From Streptomyces brasiliensis (GTDB taxonomy: Bacteria > Actinomycetota > Actinomycetes > Streptomycetales > Streptomycetaceae), in assembly GCF_014647875.1 (NCBI RefSeq), contig NZ_BMQA01000007.1:294154-358153 (forward strand): a stretch of 64,000 bases of DNA, in the 5' to 3' direction. Within the stretch, counting starts at the first letter, position 1, and each line of letters starts with the position of its first letter. The notes beneath the pieces were generated by a model. That model was given only the letters and a program-made list of their open reading frames with translations. It ran no database searches and had not been told where the DNA came from. This document shows, piece by piece, positions 1 to 8,373 of the stretch. The translations under genes and the position numbers were made by a program.

Positions 1-159
1 CTCGCCGCCGAGGGCATCCACGTCGCCCAGCTCGTCATCCCCGGCGCGATCGTCCCCGGGCACGTGCGCAAGGATCCCGCCGTGCTCGCGGACACCCTGT
101 GGGACCTGCACCGCACCCGGCACGGCTTCCGCCACTACGCCGACGACCTCGACGGCTGA
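1..159 (+). CDS. C-terminal end of a probable SDR-family oxidoreductase (partial)
   Basis: The frame is open from the window edge to TGA at 157-159, leaving only the last 52 residues. The visible part has a beta strand followed by the turn 'LVIPGAIVPGH' and then a charged helix region. This fits the segment after the active-site helix of short-chain dehydrogenases, where a PG turn follows the last long strand. The catalytic Tyr/Lys and the Rossmann glycine motif lie outside the window, so the family call is an inference. It is followed 9 bp later by a small membrane-protein gene on the same strand. Confidence 0.45.
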   Translation, partial: LAAEGIHVAQLVIPGAIVPGHVRKDPAVLADTLWDLHRTRHGFRHYADDLDG

Positions 160-168
160 GGGCGCGGC

Positions 169-483
169 ATGACGTCCGAGGGGGGCCTGGAGGAGGGGCT
201 GGGGGACATACCGCGTGGGAAGGAACTCGCCGTCTGGTTCGGCGGGGCGTCCGTCGGGGTCTGGTTGTGCTGTCCGTTCTGGACGCTGACCTGCTTCGTC
301 GCGCTGCCGCTCGGCCTGATCGGCCTGGTGTGCGCCCGGATCGAGTACCTGGAGGCGCTGGACGGCCGCGCGCACCGGCGCCGGGCCGTCACCGGAGGCG
401 TGCTGTCCCTGGTGGGTACCGCGGCCGCCATCGTCTACCTGGTCTTCCTCGTCTCACACCCGGACCTGCCCGCCCAGGGCTGA
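169..483 (+). CDS. Small two-helix membrane protein, function unknown
   Basis: This 104-residue protein starts at ATG 169, 9 bp after the preceding stop, so it probably shares that transcript. Residues about 28-58 form one or two hydrophobic helices with a WLCCPFW cluster, and residues about 76-96 form a final helix. A short basic loop (RAHRRR) lies between them. The overall plan resembles small DUF4190-like actinobacterial membrane proteins, but no diagnostic motif is visible. I assign no function. Confidence 0.6.
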   Translation: MTSEGGLEEGLGDIPRGKELAVWFGGASVGVWLCCPFWTLTCFVALPLGLIGLVCARIEYLEALDGRAHRRRAVTGGVLSLVGTAAAIVYLVFLVSHPDLPAQG

Positions 484-576
484 GACCCCGGCCCCCACGG
501 CACTCGCGGTGGCGGAACGCCGGTTCTGCGTCACGATGGTGATGTTGACCGGAATGCACCCTGCAAGGGGGTCAAG

Positions 577-1524
577 ATGGCTGTGGAAATACCTCCCCTG
601 GTCAAGCCCTCCGTGCTGAGGCGTCGCGCCGGTCTCCTGGGGGAATGCCTGGCGGAGTTCCTGGGGACGTTCGTTCTCATCTCCTTCGGCTGCGGTTCGG
701 TCGCGATGGCGGTGGCGGCGCTGCCGGGATCGGGCCGTACGGCGGGACCCACGACGTTCTTCCTCGGCGCGGGCGACTGGCTGCTGATCACCTGGGGCTG
801 GGCCATGGCCGTCGTCTTCGGCGTCTACGTGGCAGGCGGCGTCAGCGGGGCGCACATCAACCCCGCGGTCACGCTGGCGTTCGCGGCGCGCCGCAAGTTC
901 CCGTGGATCAAGGTCCTCCCTTACTGGATCTCGCAGGTCATCGGCGCGTTCGCGGGCGCGGCACTCGTGTACCTCGTCTACCACGACGCGATCAACACCT
1001 TCGACGCGGCGATGAAGGGACCGAAGACGGGCGGGCACACGGTCGCGTCGTTCTCGATCTTCGCGACGTTCCCGGCGGCGTACTTCCACGGCGGGATCTG
1101 GGGCCCGCTCATCGACCAGATCGTCGGCACCGCGTTCCTGCTGATGTTCATCGTGGCCGTCATCGACCTGCGCAACACGGCGGTGAAGGCGAACCTCGGC
1201 CCGCTGGTCGTCGGCTTCGCGGTCGCCGCGATCGGCATGTCGTACGGGGCGAACGCGGGGTATGCCGTCAACCCGGCCCGTGACTTCGGGCCGCGTCTGC
1301 TCACGTATGCCGCCGGCTGGAAGGAACTGGCGTTCCCCGGCAGCTCACCGGGGGCGTACAGCGGCTACTTCTGGGTCCCCATCGTCGGCCCGCTGATCGG
1401 CGGCGTGATCGGCGTGCTGATCTACGACCTGCTCATCGGTGACATCCTGCATCAGCGCGCCGCGATGGGCCTGCGCCCGGAACTGGGCCGGGCCCGGCCG
1501 GAGAAGACGTCCGACGAGGAGTAG
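577..1524 (+). CDS. MIP-family channel, glycerol-facilitator type
   Basis: This 315-residue protein has the two half-helix pore signatures of the major intrinsic protein family: 'SGAHINPAVTL' near residue 91 and 'GYAVNPARDFGPRL' near residue 230. The Asp after the second NPAR, and the long insertions, are typical of the glycerol-facilitator (GlpF) subgroup rather than pure water channels. Six membrane helices are evident. The start at ATG 577 has an AGGGGG ribosome-binding site just upstream. No glycerol kinase or glycerol-3-phosphate dehydrogenase gene lies beside it, so the substrate is inferred from the family. It converges with the LCP gene, 17 bp apart. Confidence 0.85.
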   Translation: MAVEIPPLVKPSVLRRRAGLLGECLAEFLGTFVLISFGCGSVAMAVAALPGSGRTAGPTTFFLGAGDWLLITWGWAMAVVFGVYVAGGVSGAHINPAVTLAFAARRKFPWIKVLPYWISQVIGAFAGAALVYLVYHDAINTFDAAMKGPKTGGHTVASFSIFATFPAAYFHGGIWGPLIDQIVGTAFLLMFIVAVIDLRNTAVKANLGPLVVGFAVAAIGMSYGANAGYAVNPARDFGPRLLTYAAGWKELAFPGSSPGAYSGYFWVPIVGPLIGGVIGVLIYDLLIGDILHQRAAMGLRPELGRARPEKTSDEE

Positions 1525-1541
1525 CGCGGGCCTCCCGCGTG

Positions 1542-3095
1542 TCAACCGCCCGCGCCGTACGTCAGGTTGGAGCACAGGTCGTCGTCGGCGGAGCGGGCGT
1601 CCGACGCCACCGAGCTGGGCACGGTGGTCGGGGCAGGGGAGGCGCTGGATTCCTTGGCGTAGTCGGCGCCGACGACCACGTTGAGCACGGCGCCGCCGAT
1701 GGACTCGAGCTGGGCGCCCGGGAACAGTTCGGCGAGCGTGTCGGCCCGGGTGCGCAGTCCTGGCCCGTACTGGACGACGGTCGTGGTGTGCTGCTTGTTG
1801 AGCGCGTTCGCGGTACTGGTGACGGTGAAGCCGTGCGCGGTGAGCATCCGGGCCGTGTCGGAGGCGAGGCCGTCGGTGGTGGTGCCGTTGTAGACGGCGA
1901 CGTCGATACCGGCGCCGGAGACGGTCTCGGTGGGAGACGCGGAGGCTGACGCACTCGCCTTCGTCTTCTTCTTGCCGCTGGCGTCCTTGCCGTCGATCGT
2001 GCGGTCGTCCTTGAGCGCCGCCCACAGGTCGGAGGCGTCCGGCTCGACGACGGCGATGCGTGAACCCTCGTAACGCCAGGGGATCTTCACGAACTTGGTG
2101 TTGTGCAGGTCGACGTTCTTCAGGGACATCGCGAAGGAGATCAGCTTGTTCGCGGTGCCGAGGCCCGGGTCGACCGTCATGGACTTGGTGGCGGCGGTGG
2201 CCAGCGGCAGCAGCTTGGTCGGGGTGAGTCCGTCGCTCTTGATCTTCTTCATGAGGCTGGAGACGAACGCCTGCTGGCGCTGGATGCGGCCTATGTCGGA
2301 GCCGTCGCCGATGCCGTGCCTGAGCCGGACGTAGTCGAGGGCCTGCTGCCCCTCGACCTTCTGCTCGCCCTTCTTGAAGATGCGGCTGCCGCGGGTGGGG
2401 CGCTTGGGGTTGAGGTCGTTCTGGTACACGTCATCGGGCAGGCACACCTCCACGCCGCCGACGACGTCCGTCAGCGCCGCGAAGCCCTTGAAGTCGATGA
2501 CCACGGTGTGGTCCACGCGCAGCCCGGTCAGCTGCTCGACCGTGTTCTGGGTGCAGGCCGGGTTGCCCTTCTCCGTCTGACCGACCGAGAAGGCCGCGTT
2601 GAACATGGTGTCGGTCTGGGTCTTCGTCCAGCTGCCGTCCGGGAGTTTGCAGGGCGGGATCGTCACCAGGGTGTCGCGGGGGATGGAGACGGCCAGGGCG
2701 TTCTTGTGGTCGGCGTAGACGTGCAGCAGGAACGCGGTGTCGGAGCGGCCGATGTCGGTCTTGTCGCCGCCGCCCAGCGCGTCGTTGCCGTCGTTGCGCG
2801 CGTCGGAGCCGATGACCAGGACATTCTCGCCCTTGGAGGCGGCGGCGTCGGGGCGGTTCTTGGACAGCCCGTCGCCGTCGAAGGTGTTGATGTCGCCGTT
2901 GAGTTTGAGATAGATCCAGCCGAGGCCGGCGGTGCCGAGCACCACCAGGGCCAGCACGACGAGGAGAAAGGTCCGCCAGGGCCGGCGCCTGCGCTCACGC
3001 TCCGCACGCCGCCCGTGCCCCGCGCCACCACCGGCCGGCGCAGTCCGGCGCCGATGACGCGAGGGTGTCTCGAGGTCGTCCCTGATGCCGGTCAT
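1542..3095 (-). CDS. LCP (LytR-CpsA-Psr) family wall-glycopolymer ligase with LytR_C domain
   Basis: This 517-residue protein has an Arg-rich cytoplasmic start, one membrane anchor at about 42-62, and an extracellular LCP domain. Visible LCP features include 'NVLVIGSDAR', the 'SIPRDTLV' segment carrying a catalytic Arg, 'VVGGVEVCLPDDV' and 'YVRLRHGIGDGSDIGR'. A LytR_C domain follows near 395-480, beginning 'IDVAVYNGTT'. LCP proteins transfer undecaprenyl-linked glycopolymers such as teichoic acids onto peptidoglycan at the outer membrane face. A second LCP gene lies at 39657-41369, and both share an upstream TTGCGCAACT motif (see 3161-3180). It starts at ATG 3095. Confidence 0.9.
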   Translation of the reverse strand: MTGIRDDLETPSRHRRRTAPAGGGAGHGRRAERERRRRPWRTFLLVVLALVVLGTAGLGWIYLKLNGDINTFDGDGLSKNRPDAAASKGENVLVIGSDARNDGNDALGGGDKTDIGRSDTAFLLHVYADHKNALAVSIPRDTLVTIPPCKLPDGSWTKTQTDTMFNAAFSVGQTEKGNPACTQNTVEQLTGLRVDHTVVIDFKGFAALTDVVGGVEVCLPDDVYQNDLNPKRPTRGSRIFKKGEQKVEGQQALDYVRLRHGIGDGSDIGRIQRQQAFVSSLMKKIKSDGLTPTKLLPLATAATKSMTVDPGLGTANKLISFAMSLKNVDLHNTKFVKIPWRYEGSRIAVVEPDASDLWAALKDDRTIDGKDASGKKKTKASASASASPTETVSGAGIDVAVYNGTTTDGLASDTARMLTAHGFTVTSTANALNKQHTTTVVQYGPGLRTRADTLAELFPGAQLESIGGAVLNVVVGADYAKESSASPAPTTVPSSVASDARSADDDLCSNLTYGAGG

Positions 3096-3160
3096 CCGCG
3101 CGCCCTCATCCGTCCGTACCGGTCCGGTTCATACAGAGGGGACGCCTGGCCCCGCCCTGT

Positions 3161-3180
3161 GGTTGTGCAGTTGCGCAAGG
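3161..3180 (-). promoter_or_regulatory. Operator-like TTGCGCAACT motif upstream of the first LCP gene
   Basis: On the minus strand this reads CCTTGCGCAACTGCACAACC, 66-85 bases before the LCP start codon. Nearly the same sequence, TTGCGCAACTACGCAACC, lies in the same orientation before the second LCP gene (39593-39610). TTGCGCAACTGTACAACC lies before tatA in inverted orientation (41374-41391). TTGCGCAA is itself a palindrome. Three near-identical 18-bp sites in front of two LCP genes and tatA suggest a common regulator that I cannot name. Confidence 0.45.
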
Positions 3181-3283
3181 GGGCGAGGGTGGCGACGAAA
3201 CCGGGCACCGCAGGCGCCCACCGGCACCCCCGCCCCGGCCGGCAGCCGTCGTTCCGTCCACCGAGTCCCGCACGCCGCGCCCG

Positions 3284-3517
3284 TCAGGGACTCGCGACGT
3301 CGAAGCCGTACCGCAGCGGCTCGCTCTTCACCTGGAAGTCGCGGCGGTAGACGAACACGGCGTCGGCGCGCACTCCGGCCTCGGGCGGCGCCTCCACCCG
3401 GCAGGGATACGTCACCTGGATCACGCGCGGCCGGTCGGAGACCTTCATCCGCAGCCCGTCGGCGGGCCCGCCGTCGAGCACGGCGGTCTCCCAACCCGTC
3501 ACGTCACTGGATTCCAC
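3284..3517 (-). CDS. Small conserved-looking hypothetical protein (77 aa)
   Basis: I chose GTG 3517 because the residues after it (beginning ESSDVTGWETAVLDGG) read as a compact beta-rich domain, while the upstream frame looks like non-coding leader. The protein contains 'DGGPADGLRMKV' and 'DRPRVIQVTYPCR', resembling short actinobacterial stand-alone proteins. It has no signal peptide, membrane helix or recognisable catalytic motif. It lies between the LCP gene and the divergent BNR-protein gene. Function is unknown. Confidence 0.55.
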   Translation of the reverse strand: MESSDVTGWETAVLDGGPADGLRMKVSDRPRVIQVTYPCRVEAPPEAGVRADAVFVYRRDFQVKSEPLRYGFDVASP

Positions 3518-3714
3518 GCACGAAAGTTTAATTCTCGCGCAAGTTTTACGGATGGTGATGCCTGTCACGCGGGCCGCGGTGATCCCCGGCCCGTGACAGG
3601 CCCGGTGTCGGTGGCAGGTTCGGGTCAAGATCTGGCCAAAGGGGTGGATGGGTCCGTGTGTGCGTGATCGGGTCTCCTGCGACGGCTCACACAGGCCCGT
3701 TCGGGAGGTTTCTG

Positions 3715-6357
3715 TTGTCAGCAACAACCCGCAAGAGACGATGGCTCACGATCTGTGCCATCACCGCGTCCGCCGGACTGATCGCGATACCCGCGGGCGC
3801 CGCGCCCGCCCGTCACGGCAGTCCCTTCGGGGCGCGCGTACAAGACCAACTCGCCGCTGAGCGCGCGCAGTCGGCCGGCGTCATGGCCCCCAGCCTGGCG
3901 GGCGAGGACGACGACGGCGGTGAGGCAGAGGAGATAGCCGAGGGCGCGGCCCAGTACGCCGAGGCCCGCACCTCGCCGGGCGTCGTCGCCCCCGGCGCCT
4001 ACGGGGCCGCCTGGAGCAGCCTCGCCAAGCTGTCCAGTACCGGCGGCAGTTGGCGTGATATCACCGATCTGCCGTACGACTCCGACGACCCCCGCTACCG
4101 CGACTTCGACTCCAACTCCAGCGGTGGATCGGGCTACGTGACGGGCCGTATGGCCGCCATGGCCGCCGACGACGACGGATACGTGTACGCGGGCAGCGCC
4201 GGTGGTGGTGTGTGGCGGTCGCGCAGCGGCGGTGGGCACTGGCAGGCCATCAGTGACTCGCTGCCCTCGCAGTCCACCGGTGCGCTCGCGCTCGACGGGT
4301 CCGACCGGCTGTGGCTCGGCACCGGTGAGGCGACCACCAACGCGGACGCCTACCTCGGCAGCGGCGTCTACGTGTTGTCCGACCCGCACCACGGCACGTT
4401 CTCCACCCGCAGCCGGGTCGGCGGCGACGAGCTGGAGAGCACCACCGTGCACGCGCTGCGTTTCGGCGGCGGCAAGGTGTGGGCCGCGACCAGCGAGGGC
4501 GTGTGGAGTCACTCGACGAAGACGCTCAAGGGCTCCTGGAAGCAGGAGTTCGCGCCCAACCCCGAGTATCTGCCGGGTGGTTCGAAGGCGCACGACCCCG
4601 ACTCCGCCTACAAGAACATCGCCAACGACATCGCGATCGACCCGAAGGACCCCTCCAAGGTGGTCCTCGCGATCGGCTGGCGCAGCGGTGACGACTACAA
4701 CGGCTTCTACACCAAGGACGCGGGCGGTTCCTGGAAGCGGATCACCAGCGGGCTCGGGGATCTTCCCGCCGATCCCGACGGCGTCGGCAACGTCACCTTC
4801 GCCCGTTCCGCCGACGGCTCCCGCTACTACGCCATCGACCAGTCCCCGGAACAGCTCAACACCAACCCGGACAGCGGGCTCGAGGGCTTCTACGTCTCCA
4901 AGTCCGGCTCGCCGACAGGTCCCTGGACCAAGATCGCCGACTACGAAGGCCTCGCGGCCAGCGGCTCCGCGCTGAACTCCGAGGGCTACATGCCCGGCGT
5001 CCAGGCCTGGTACAACCAGTTCCTCACCGTCGACCCGAGCGACCCGAACCATGTGTACGCCGGGCTCGAGGAGGTCTACGAGTCCAAGGACGGCGGCGCC
5101 ACCTGGTCGACCGTCGGGCCGTACTGGAACTTCGGCTTCGACTGCTGGAGCATCGACCCGGCCAAGCAGACCGGCGACTGCAACGCGACCACGCACTCCG
5201 ACCAGCACGGCGTCGCCATCGGCCGCTACCACGGCAAGAGCTGGGTGTACGTCGGCAACGACGGCGGCGTCTACAAGCGCCCGCTGCGCGGCTCCCAGGA
5301 CGCCGACGGGCACGCCACCGACTGGACGTCCCTCAACGACGGCACGATCGACACCCTCCAGTACTACTCGGTGGGCATCGGCCGCGACCTCGACCACGGC
5401 GGCGTCTCCGTCACCGGCGGCCTGCAGGACAACGGCCAGTCCCTGCTGCGCAGCAACGACAAGGTGATGGGCTCCAACTTCGGTGGCGACGGCGGCGACA
5501 CCCTCACCGACCCGGCCAACGGGTGCAACATCGCCCAGGAGTACGTCTACCTTGCGATCCAGGTGACACAGAACTGCGCCGTGAACGACGGCAGTTGGGT
5601 CACCGACCCCAGCAAGATCACGTCGTACGGCATTGCCCCCGCCGACAACGCCACCGGCGAGGCCCGCTTCATCGCCCCGCTCGCGGCCGACCTGAAGAAC
5701 AGCTCGACCTGGATCGCGGGTGGCCGGCACGTCTGGGTGCAGACCCATGGGTACGCCATCCGCAGCGGCTCGGAGTGGACCAGCCTGCGCGACCTCGGCG
5801 CCGGCCGCACCGCGACCGCCGTCGCGGCCTCGGGCGGCAAGGTGTACGCGGCCTGGTGCGGCCCCTGCAACGACCAGGGCTTCGCCCGCGGCATCGCCGT
5901 CGGCAACGCGGACGGCACCGGCTGGCACGACATCAACCTGCCGGTCGACGGGACGGTACCCAACCGCTACCTCAGCGGCTTCGCGATCGACCCGCAGAAC
6001 GCCGACCACGTGTACCTCGCGGTCAACGGCTTCTCCCGGCACTGGACCGAGGGCCCCGGCGCAGGCCTCGGGCACGTCTTCGAGTCCAAGGACGGCGGCA
6101 CGACCTGGAAGGACATCTCGGCGAACCTTCCCGACGTGCCGACGAACTCCGCGGTCGTCACGCCGAACGGCGGCCTCGCCGTGGCCACCGACCTGGGCGT
6201 CGTCTACCGCGCCCCGGGCCGCACCACCTGGCAGCGCGTCGGCCGGCTCCCCGCCGTCGCCGTGCTCCAGCTGAAGCTGAGCCCCGACGGCCGCACGCTG
6301 TACGCGGCCACGCACGGACGCGGCATCTCCACCATCGGGGTGCGCGAACTCGGCTGA
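3715..6357 (+). CDS. Secreted BNR/Asp-box repeat beta-propeller protein (sialidase/sortilin-like fold)
   Basis: I chose TTG 3715 because GGGAGG lies six bases before it and the resulting N-terminus (SATTRKRRWLTICAITAS) is a good signal peptide ending near AGAAPA. The upstream GTG at 3658 would add residues that do not fit a signal peptide. The 880-residue protein carries several Asp-box repeats of the form S/T-x-D-x-G-x-T-W, including 'TKDAGGSWKR', 'ESKDGGATWSTVG' and 'ESKDGGTTWKDIS'. These are typical of multi-bladed propellers in sialidase- and xyloglucanase-like proteins. Arg-triad residues of true sialidases are not obvious, so enzymatic activity is uncertain. It was probably annotated as a glycosyl hydrolase or exo-sialidase in relatives. 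Confidence 0.8.
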   Translation: MSATTRKRRWLTICAITASAGLIAIPAGAAPARHGSPFGARVQDQLAAERAQSAGVMAPSLAGEDDDGGEAEEIAEGAAQYAEARTSPGVVAPGAYGAAWSSLAKLSSTGGSWRDITDLPYDSDDPRYRDFDSNSSGGSGYVTGRMAAMAADDDGYVYAGSAGGGVWRSRSGGGHWQAISDSLPSQSTGALALDGSDRLWLGTGEATTNADAYLGSGVYVLSDPHHGTFSTRSRVGGDELESTTVHALRFGGGKVWAATSEGVWSHSTKTLKGSWKQEFAPNPEYLPGGSKAHDPDSAYKNIANDIAIDPKDPSKVVLAIGWRSGDDYNGFYTKDAGGSWKRITSGLGDLPADPDGVGNVTFARSADGSRYYAIDQSPEQLNTNPDSGLEGFYVSKSGSPTGPWTKIADYEGLAASGSALNSEGYMPGVQAWYNQFLTVDPSDPNHVYAGLEEVYESKDGGATWSTVGPYWNFGFDCWSIDPAKQTGDCNATTHSDQHGVAIGRYHGKSWVYVGNDGGVYKRPLRGSQDADGHATDWTSLNDGTIDTLQYYSVGIGRDLDHGGVSVTGGLQDNGQSLLRSNDKVMGSNFGGDGGDTLTDPANGCNIAQEYVYLAIQVTQNCAVNDGSWVTDPSKITSYGIAPADNATGEARFIAPLAADLKNSSTWIAGGRHVWVQTHGYAIRSGSEWTSLRDLGAGRTATAVAASGGKVYAAWCGPCNDQGFARGIAVGNADGTGWHDINLPVDGTVPNRYLSGFAIDPQNADHVYLAVNGFSRHWTEGPGAGLGHVFESKDGGTTWKDISANLPDVPTNSAVVTPNGGLAVATDLGVVYRAPGRTTWQRVGRLPAVAVLQLKLSPDGRTLYAATHGRGISTIGVRELG

Positions 6358-6395
6358 CCTGAAGGCTGGTCGGGGGGTGATCCCGGGTGCCGGGG

Positions 6396-6821
6396 TCACC
6401 CCTCCCGCGTATACGGCACCACGGTCACGTCCAGCGTGAAGGCGACGCTCGGCGCTCCCGCCACGTCCGGTGCCTTCGCCGACGCGCTGACCACGGCCGC
6501 GCCCGCCCGCGTCCCGGCACACCGCAGCGAGGCGTGCCCGGTGCCGTCCGGCTCCAGCCGCCAGCCCTCGGGCAGCACGAGGACCGGTGCCGAACTGTGT
6601 ACGGCCGTCCACCGCTTGTCGTCGGTGCGGGGCGCGAGGACCAGTGACACCACGGTCCCCGGCCGTACGCACAGCCGCCGCGTCGCCGGATCACCTGGCG
6701 AGACCGTGACCCGTACCTGTCCGGCGGCGCAGTCCGAACCAGCCGAAGGCGCGTGGTCCCGGCCGCAGGCCACCAGCACCATCACCCCGGCGGCGAGCCA
6801 CACCGCGGTCCAGCACCGCAT
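6396..6821 (-). CDS. Putative lipoprotein, function unknown
   Basis: This 141-residue protein from ATG 6821 begins with a short hydrophobic leader ending in the lipobox-like 'VMVLVAC', so Cys19 would be lipidated and anchored outside the membrane. The mature part contains four more features of a beta-sandwich: alternating hydrophobics, 'CVRPGTVVSLVLAP', 'GWRLEPDGTG' and a final 'AFTLDVTVVPY' strand. Two Cys residues (about 51 and 101) could pair. The gene starts 47 bp after the stop of the polytopic membrane protein upstream, so the two are probably co-transcribed. I recognise no family. Confidence 0.6.
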   Translation of the reverse strand: MRCWTAVWLAAGVMVLVACGRDHAPSAGSDCAAGQVRVTVSPGDPATRRLCVRPGTVVSLVLAPRTDDKRWTAVHSSAPVLVLPEGWRLEPDGTGHASLRCAGTRAGAAVVSASAKAPDVAGAPSVAFTLDVTVVPYTREG

Positions 6822-6868
6822 ACCGGCACCTCCCGACCCGATCGTCCCCCACCAGCATGCCCCTCTTC

Positions 6869-8260
6869 TCACCAACCGGTCAGCAGCAGGTGGTTGAGGA
6901 GGAGGGCGAGTGCCGCCTGAGCGGTGAGCCAGGCGCGGGGGCGGGTCAGGAGCGCGCAGGCCGGGAGCAGCCACATCGCGAAGGGCAGCCAGATGCGCTC
7001 GGTCTCCGCCTTGCTCAGCCCGGACAGGTCGGCGGCCAGCACGGCAAGCGCGGCGGCCGCCACGAGCAGGGCGAGCCGCACCGACGCCGGCCACGCGTCG
7101 GCCCGCGGCACCGACCGGCGTCCGCACGAGCCGCTGTCCCGCCGTCCCGCCGAGCCGGCGCCCCACCTTCGTACCTGACCCACCAGCGCACCGCCCACCC
7201 GCCCCAGCCCCGCCGCCGTGGCCGGCCCCGTCACCAGGACCAGGCAGGCCAGGTTCGCCCACACCCAGTAGCCGTACGGCCGGATGCCGCCCACACCCTG
7301 GTAGTAGCGCACCTCCAGCAGCCGGTACGCCTCCCACCAGTCGAACCCGGCGAGCGTGAACACCAGCGGGACGACGACGGTCCCGGCGAGCAGGAAGGGC
7401 AGCATGCGCAGCCGGTTCCGGCCCGGCAGCAGTGCCGCCGCGCCGATCAGCGCGAACAGCGTGAGGCCGTACGACAGATAGCAGGTCAGCCCGAACAGCA
7501 GCCCGGCGCCCGCCGCCCACCAGCGCGAGCGTCCCGTCACCGCGAGTGCGAGAAGGGCCACGGACCAGGCGGCGACGGCCGCGAAGTATCCGTCGGCCGA
7601 TGCGCCCACCCACACCGCGGCCGGGGCCAGCACCAGGAACGGCGCCGCCCGCCGGGCCAGGTCCTCCCCGGCCAGCGCCCGCACCGCCACCAGCACGGCC
7701 GCGCCCGCACTCGCGCCGACGGTGATGCACCAGGCCCCGGCCCAGCCACCCCCGCCCAGGCCCACCCGGTCGAGCAGCACGAAGGTGAGTGTGGCCGCTG
7801 GCGGGTGCCCTGCGATGTGCGCGGGCCAGCTGTCGGGCGACCGGCTCAGGATGTGCCCGGTGAAGTCCCGCAGGGTGGCCGGGATGTCGTGGAAGCGGTC
7901 GATGACCTGGAGGTACTCGTTGCGGGTGGTGAGCCGGCCCGCGACGCCCCGCTGCCAGCCGTCGACCAGGGCGAGGGACCAGGTCCAGGACATGGCGGCG
8001 CCCCATGCGGCGGCGAGGAGCGCCCGCCAGGGCAGCCGGGCGGCGAGTGCGGGACCGTACGCGATCACGGCGGCCGCGACGATCAGCGCGGCCGGGGTGC
8101 CGGGGCCGACGTGCGGGTCCCAGTCCGCGAACAGCGGCGGCCAGTGGACGAAGAGGTTGCGGTAGGAGTCCTGGAGGTGGCGGCCGATCAGTACCGCCCC
8201 CAGGACGAGCAGGGCGGCGGCAGTGGCGGCGGACAGATCGCGGACGAGGGCGCGGTTCAC
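6869..8260 (-). CDS. Polytopic membrane protein, possible GT-C-type glycosyltransferase
   Basis: This 463-residue protein from GTG 8260 has about 10-12 hydrophobic helices. After the first helix there is a loop containing 'FADWDPHVGPGTP', and a later extracytoplasmic loop holds 'HIAGHPPAATLTF'. An acidic loop after the first helix and a GHPP-like segment are features of GT-C-fold lipid-linked-sugar glycosyltransferases. That assignment is an inference from topology. It precedes a lipoprotein gene by 47 bp, suggesting a two-gene envelope unit. Confidence 0.6.
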   Translation of the reverse strand: MNRALVRDLSAATAAALLVLGAVLIGRHLQDSYRNLFVHWPPLFADWDPHVGPGTPAALIVAAAVIAYGPALAARLPWRALLAAAWGAAMSWTWSLALVDGWQRGVAGRLTTRNEYLQVIDRFHDIPATLRDFTGHILSRSPDSWPAHIAGHPPAATLTFVLLDRVGLGGGGWAGAWCITVGASAGAAVLVAVRALAGEDLARRAAPFLVLAPAAVWVGASADGYFAAVAAWSVALLALAVTGRSRWWAAGAGLLFGLTCYLSYGLTLFALIGAAALLPGRNRLRMLPFLLAGTVVVPLVFTLAGFDWWEAYRLLEVRYYQGVGGIRPYGYWVWANLACLVLVTGPATAAGLGRVGGALVGQVRRWGAGSAGRRDSGSCGRRSVPRADAWPASVRLALLVAAAALAVLAADLSGLSKAETERIWLPFAMWLLPACALLTRPRAWLTAQAALALLLNHLLLTGW

Positions 8261-8373
8261 ACCGGAACGCTAGGCCGGACGGCCGCGCGCGAGGACATGC
8301 GCAGCGCGGACATCAGGGTTTCGTCATGGGTTGCGCACCCGTTCTTGGCGGTCACGCGGCCTACGGTCGAATC

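Noticed and set aside
3718..6672. A 984-codon open frame antisense to the BNR propeller gene
   Set aside because: Long antisense frames are common in high-GC DNA. Its protein is Gly/Val/Arg-rich without motifs, and the opposite strand has a clear signal peptide and Asp-box repeats.
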